The notes under the pieces were generated by a model. The model had not been told where the DNA came from. It did not search any database and saw only the letters and a program-made list of their open reading frames with translations. A DNA stretch of 64,000 nucleotides from Acanthaster planci (Eukaryota > Echinodermata > Asteroidea > Valvatida > Acanthasteridae): assembly GCF_001949145.1 (NCBI RefSeq), contig NW_019091537.1, forward strand, positions 1 through 64,000. Reading direction: 5' to 3'. Shown here piece after piece: positions 59,501 through 64,000 of this stretch. Within the stretch, counting starts at the first letter, position 1. The number at the start of each line of letters is the position of its first letter. A program made the position numbers and the translations under genes.

Positions 59501-62500
59501 CTCTTGTTTCATTCCTTTTGGTTTCTTCTTCTTCTCTTTTTTCTTTTCCAAGAATTTTTCCCAAGGTGTGGCCTCTGCTACTCTCTCAGACTTCTTTTTC
59601 ACCAATCCCTCTGCAGTGTCCTTTAAACCTGTTTATAGCAAACAAAAAAATCAGAAGACAATCTTTAAAAAAAGAAGCCTTCACAAACAATACCAGTGTT
59701 ATCAAAAGTCCATTTTCAAATAGTGCCTATTAGACAATTGAGCCATTCCTACTGGTCAAGGGTCCATTACGTGGCTTGCCTCAAATGGTTTATGGAGCAT
59801 CAGCTGGCTGTGCACCACCTCATGCCGTTCACACCATGTGCACGCCAATCTCCATACAAAGACACTGTTTATGACTGCTTGTGGAAGGAGCCTACTGCAA
59901 CGTGGCTAGAGGGGTGTTTGGAAAATGCTGATGATTTGGCTCATGCATTCTCAATGTCTATTTTAACAATGCTTAAGACCTGCCACGCACATATTTATTC
60001 CCTTATAAATGAAAAACAAATTTGAATGTTCATATTTACTTAGCAGACAAAAACAAAAAAATGAAAAGATCAAGCTCTAATAATAATAGGAAAAACACTG
60101 TTACCAAGTAATTATCTGATATGCAAATAATGCATATGAATATGCAAGGCTCTTCCCATGTAAGTTTTCTATGAATATGCAATTGTCCCACCTGGTTCCC
60201 ATGTGATCTCCATCTCCATCCGTTTGTCTCCTTCCGTCTGACGGTGTTTGTCGGCCTCTTTCAGAAGCGCTCGGTACTTGGCTATCTGCTGGTCCTCGTT
60301 CAGAGGTACGCTGTGTTCCTCATCCTGTTCTTTCTCTTCTTTCCTCCTCTCGTCACATTTCTCGTCAAAATCAAACTCCCAACGCTCTGTCAACCACACC
60401 GTTGAGAGATATTATATAAATTTCTGGAAGCAATGTCTCATTCATCAATGCAAAACTTTCTGTACAAAATACAGCGAAAATTGTACCTGTTGCCAAGTTT
60501 TCTAATGCAGACATGGCGATGCAAAAAAAAAAAAAAAAAACACCTTTTTAAAGACATGTCAGAGATGAGCTCCCACCTTCGCCATCCTCATCGCTAGAGG
60601 AAGCCAGGAAGGCACTGACGTCCATGTCCTCAACATTCTTCTTCTTGAATGCCTCGGCAGTCTTGACGGTTCTCTGGTGGTTGGTCTCATCCCAAGTGAG
60701 TTCAACCCGCGACTGATGCAGCGCCGCAGTGCGGAACTCCACAGGTTTGTACAGGGCTGTGTCGGGCGGCTCGGTTGTGACCTCCTTGGGCTCGTGGTCA
60801 AAGGTGACATTGTCGGGAATGAACCTAAATGAGGCCATGAACAAGAGGAAAAGCAGTTAAGTAGTACCGAGTATAGTAACCACATGGACTACCGATGAGT
60901 AGCACTGCTGTCAATTCTGATGCTACCATTGACAAATAAATTTAACTGAATGTAATATAACACTTGTTTTTCTCCTCATTAGTTGCTCATTAATCTCAGA
61001 GAGTCAAAAGAAATCAATATACGATGGATTTCCGATGGTTTTGTTCAAGAATTTTACATTTACTTTCCCGAACACCCCCGTCTTTTTTATGGTACATTCC
61101 CTGTATAAGCTGTCCAAAAGAATATCCACATATGGATTTGAAGCGCTTGTAGCAAGCCACATGCAAAGACCCTTGACCAATCAGAATCGATTAAACTGTC
61201 TTGCATCAGGTGCCAGAGTGTGATTTACGCAGCGGGCAATATCACTTCTCAGTGGGCAATATCAAATGTTAGTACACAGTCAAGTTGCACACTGTTGAAT
61301 AGGGAGACTGTCTGAGGTATTTATGAATGTACATTGGCTTCAAGAGGCAATATCTCGACCTAAAAAAGACATTTTGCCGTGAAGATTTTCTGAGTTTCAG
61401 ATGTTTTTTGGTTTACGGTGTTTCTTCTGCCACTGTTGGCATCTTAACATCTTTCGTACCGTCGGCATTCATTACGACCATATGGAAACCAGGCTTTACT
61501 CTCCAGTGTGTATCTGTAGCCAAGAAATCAACTTAAGGTACTGCCACAGAATTCATTTACCCATCATCAATACGGGCGATTCATAATAGTACATCTCCAA
61601 GTGTTTGCAACGCGTTGGCCGATCACAATGCGCAGATGTTTGTCAGCCCCTTGCACATTTGGAAAGGGTGGACAGATTTCGCGCATTGTGACTGGCAAAA
61701 CGTTGCTAACTCTTGAAGGCGCACTACTGTGAAACGCCCATATCACTGACCACCCTCTGATAGCCCCACTGTTCTAACCTGAGGTCCAGTTTAGTGGAAC
61801 TGCTCTGATATTCCATACCATCACAGTGGTCATACAACGCAGACGCTGTGCCAACGCTGTCACAATCAATGACAGCATAGTAATACTTTAACCTGGAAGA
61901 AAGATAAAATATCATCTGGGAATAGATGTATTACTCTGACATATTTAAATCCACAGTTAATGTTCATTGTCCTCTACCTTTCTTTCAAGTTCCTACTGGA
62001 ACCCAGAGCTCAGACCATTGTAAAAATAGTACTCTTTCTTTCTGTGAAGTTCCTCATGTTTGGAATGAACAATTATGGCCAAAATATGATGATAATGCAT
62101 ACTTCTGCAAGGAAAACCAGGAAAATTCCAAGCCCCAAATGCATGTCAAAACTGTTAAAGGGCGAGGATGGCAAAAAAGAGAACCAGATTTGGACGTGCA
62201 AATGGAAAATTGCCAACTCAGCCGAAATTATAAGATGCAGGAGCAGGGTCAAACTTGTCCAGACAACTAAATGCTGATACTTTGAAAAATTGTCGGTTAG
62301 ACCACAATAGAGGCTTTGCGTGCTAGCCATCTTTTATTCTGCAGGGAAATCTTCTTTTATGCATACCCTGTGGAACAAATGCACGGGCCTACAAGATGGC
62401 AGCCATGCAAACCCTCCATTTATTGTCTTCTTTCCCATGGCTTATTCAAATTAATTTTGGTGAAATTGTGTCTCAGATTCATGATCGTTTGAAGTACATT

Positions 62501-63808
62501 ACAAGATTCTTTATAAAGCGTACTGCTTGGCCTCTTTTAAGAATAGAAAGCAAACCTCCATTTTACATCACTAACTCCAAGTATCACTACAGTACCATTT
62601 GCACTGAGGATGGAAGCCCAACTGACCTTTGTAGCTGGTACTTCCTGAGTTTCTGCTGCAGCAGGTCGTCATCATGACCATCAGTCAGTGTCTCCTCACT
62701 CCTGTCTCCATCCTCCAAGAGGTCCACGGGGCCTCTCGCATCCTCCTCTCGCATCTTCTCAAGACCATAGTCAGAAGGGTAAATCTACCGAGGAGAATGG
62801 CGATAAATGTGATATGGTCCTGGCACAAATGGAGTTGCTGACACTGCAAAGCAGAGTTGCATACAACAGAAAGGACTGTCTAACTCATATCTCAAGGACC
62901 CTTTGAATACTGGAATTGGGTTTAATGTGAGGCTGTACTGGCAAAATTGATCTGCTTGAAAGGGCCGGGCTGAAACAGCTTAGCAACTACATGCAAAATG
63001 ATGTTTTGTAATTTTAACCCTAATCCTACCAGACGCAGCGAAGCAGAGCATTGTTAAAGTCTGGTGTACTTTGTCACACTTGGCTATCAATAGCATCTGA
63101 ACAAACTGTCCTTTGTCCAGATAATGGGAGCTGATCCTATCCTACCACTGTTGGATCCTGTGGTGGCTGGCAACCACAGACTCTGAGACTGTTTGGCCTT
63201 GGGGATAGCTGACCTGTTGGATCTTGTTGCATTGGACAGGCAAGCAGAGGCATAAATATGCGCTGGAAACTGGGAAATGGGGCATTGTGGAGGGATGACT
63301 TACCCGGCCATAAAAATTTGAAAAGTGGGAGGTGCTATTGACTACATTTTGGTTTTGGGGAAGTCTGAAAAATTCTTCACAATCTGCATTAATTTTTTGT
63401 TACCACAAAAAACTGGGAGATGATTCACCTTGACAGAATGTATCACGCCCCTGGTGGGCTTGAAGGAATTGAACAACACCAGCAGGTCATTGGCTGTCAC
63501 CCTGTCCCAATCCATGTTGCAGAGCGCCAAACGGGCGGATTGTTGGCTGCTGCGGGGGGCGTCATGGTCCAGCTCCCCCCACTGCAGTTCCAGCTCCCCG
63601 CCCTCCCCCGCATCGCTGCTTCCGTAGTCGGAGTCGGAGTCGGTGTCGGAGTCAGAGGAGCTCTCTACGTTCCCCTGGCCCCGGGCCAGATCCACCCCTT
63701 GGAGGAAAGGGGGTCGGTGACGTTGGTCATGGTCAACCCTCTGAGACGAGGATGGAAGGGAACGTCCAGCATCACTGGCATCACGATCAGAATCGTCGTA
63801 ACTGTCAT
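56590..63808 (-). CDS. ESF1: ESF1 nucleolar pre-rRNA processing protein, 5' part outside window
   Basis: Nine minus-strand exons: 63429-63808, 62627-62784, 61779-61892, 60577-60824, 60192-60386, 59501-59628, 58818-58938, 58392-58474 and 56590-57066 (TGA at 56592-56590). All are in phase and give 633 residues. Human ESF1 is about 851, so roughly the first quarter lies right of 64000. ESF1 is a nucleolar protein needed for early small-subunit rRNA processing. Marks in order: an acidic run ([20 protein letters not shown]), [62 protein letters not shown], an acidic [48 protein letters not shown], and the C-terminal NUC153 domain with [20 protein letters not shown] and FKKTKATD. The first visible exon is entered in phase 1, so it is not the start. 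Confidence 0.93.
61570..61742. mobile_element. Palindromic MITE, family P, copy 3, in an ESF1 intron
   Basis: The left end is ATACGGGCGATTCATAATAG and the right end CACTACTGTGAAACGCCCAT, a near complement. The arms fold over about 70 bases through GCGTTGGCCGATCACAATGC against GCGCATTGTGACTGGC. It ends only 36 bases from the donor of the 61779-61892 exon. Confidence 0.75.
63014..63246 (+). repeat. Interspersed repeat, copy 2 (pairs with 3921-4146)
   Basis: This is a direct diverged copy of 3921-4146 with the same start (TTAACCCTAATCCTACCAG), the same internal CACTGTTGGATCCTGTGGTG and ACCACAGACTC words, and the same end (TTGGACAGGCAAGC). It lies in an ESF1 intron, antisense to the gene. Confidence 0.7.
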
Positions 63809-64000
63809 CTGCATCATATGCAACATTAAGGGTAAATGCAGCAAATGTTAAGTTAACAACTGACTACTTTGAGAAAGTGATTACCCAGTGATTGATAAGC
63901 AAGATGTAATGAAAGGATTCTACAGAATTTCTACTGCTTCAAAGGAAAGGAATCATTCCAAGTAATATTCAGCATTCTAATCCTCTTTATATATATATAT

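Noticed and set aside
63420-63851. 143-residue plus-strand frame rich in Val/Gly repeats
   Set aside because: It is the antisense of the acidic Ser/Asp run of ESF1.
1-64000. CRISPR array, phage, or bacterial defence system
   Set aside because: Introns, MITEs, SINEs and animal gene families show a eukaryotic nuclear locus. No direct-repeat/spacer array is present.

Overview
The window is animal nuclear DNA. Its genes are split into many short exons with GT/AG introns, intergenic stretches are long, there are several kinds of short non-autonomous DNA transposons plus tRNA-derived SINEs, and a 61-base run of N marks an assembly gap (26402-26462). ACATGT words chained as GTACATGTA are very frequent. 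Together with the gene content this suggests a marine invertebrate deuterostome (cephalochordate, hemichordate or echinoderm). I cannot name a species.

Layout. 1-12.7 kb: no complete gene; foldback transposons, a decayed retroelement-like ORF (10.3-10.95 kb) and three isolated exon candidates (2.37-2.57, 6.47-6.67 and 8.65-8.74 kb). 12.7-14.1 kb: an intronless orphan rhodopsin-family GPCR on the minus strand. 14.1-19.4 kb: repeats only. 19.45-22.6 kb: MRPL11 (mitochondrial ribosomal protein L11), 4 coding exons, plus strand. 22.6-25.9 kb: intergenic, with a SINE. 26.0-30.8 kb: a stathmin-domain gene of the STMND1 type, minus strand, 6 exons, with an apparent 1-base frameshift in exon 5. 32.2-50.0 kb: complete SCYL1 (Golgi pseudokinase), 17 coding exons, plus strand, divergent from the STMND1-like gene. 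52.2-54.4 kb: a small unrecognised alpha-helical protein gene, minus strand, 3 exons. 56.6-63.8 kb: the 3' nine exons of ESF1 (nucleolar pre-rRNA processing factor), minus strand, running off the right edge.

The genes are ordinary housekeeping or signalling genes and do not form a functional cluster. MRPL11 and SCYL1 are both on human 11q13, so their linkage here looks ancestral. The most distinctive material is the transposon layer. Two long-armed foldback elements (7591-8398 and 32605-33559) share architecture, start with TAG and have 9-bp target duplications. Three copies of a palindromic MITE lie at 15.03, 26.29 and 61.57 kb. Other elements have readable ends at 6964, 11996, 15883, 16331, 20356, 29183, 29716, 31015 and 54921. 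I saw no CRISPR array, prokaryotic operon or defence system.
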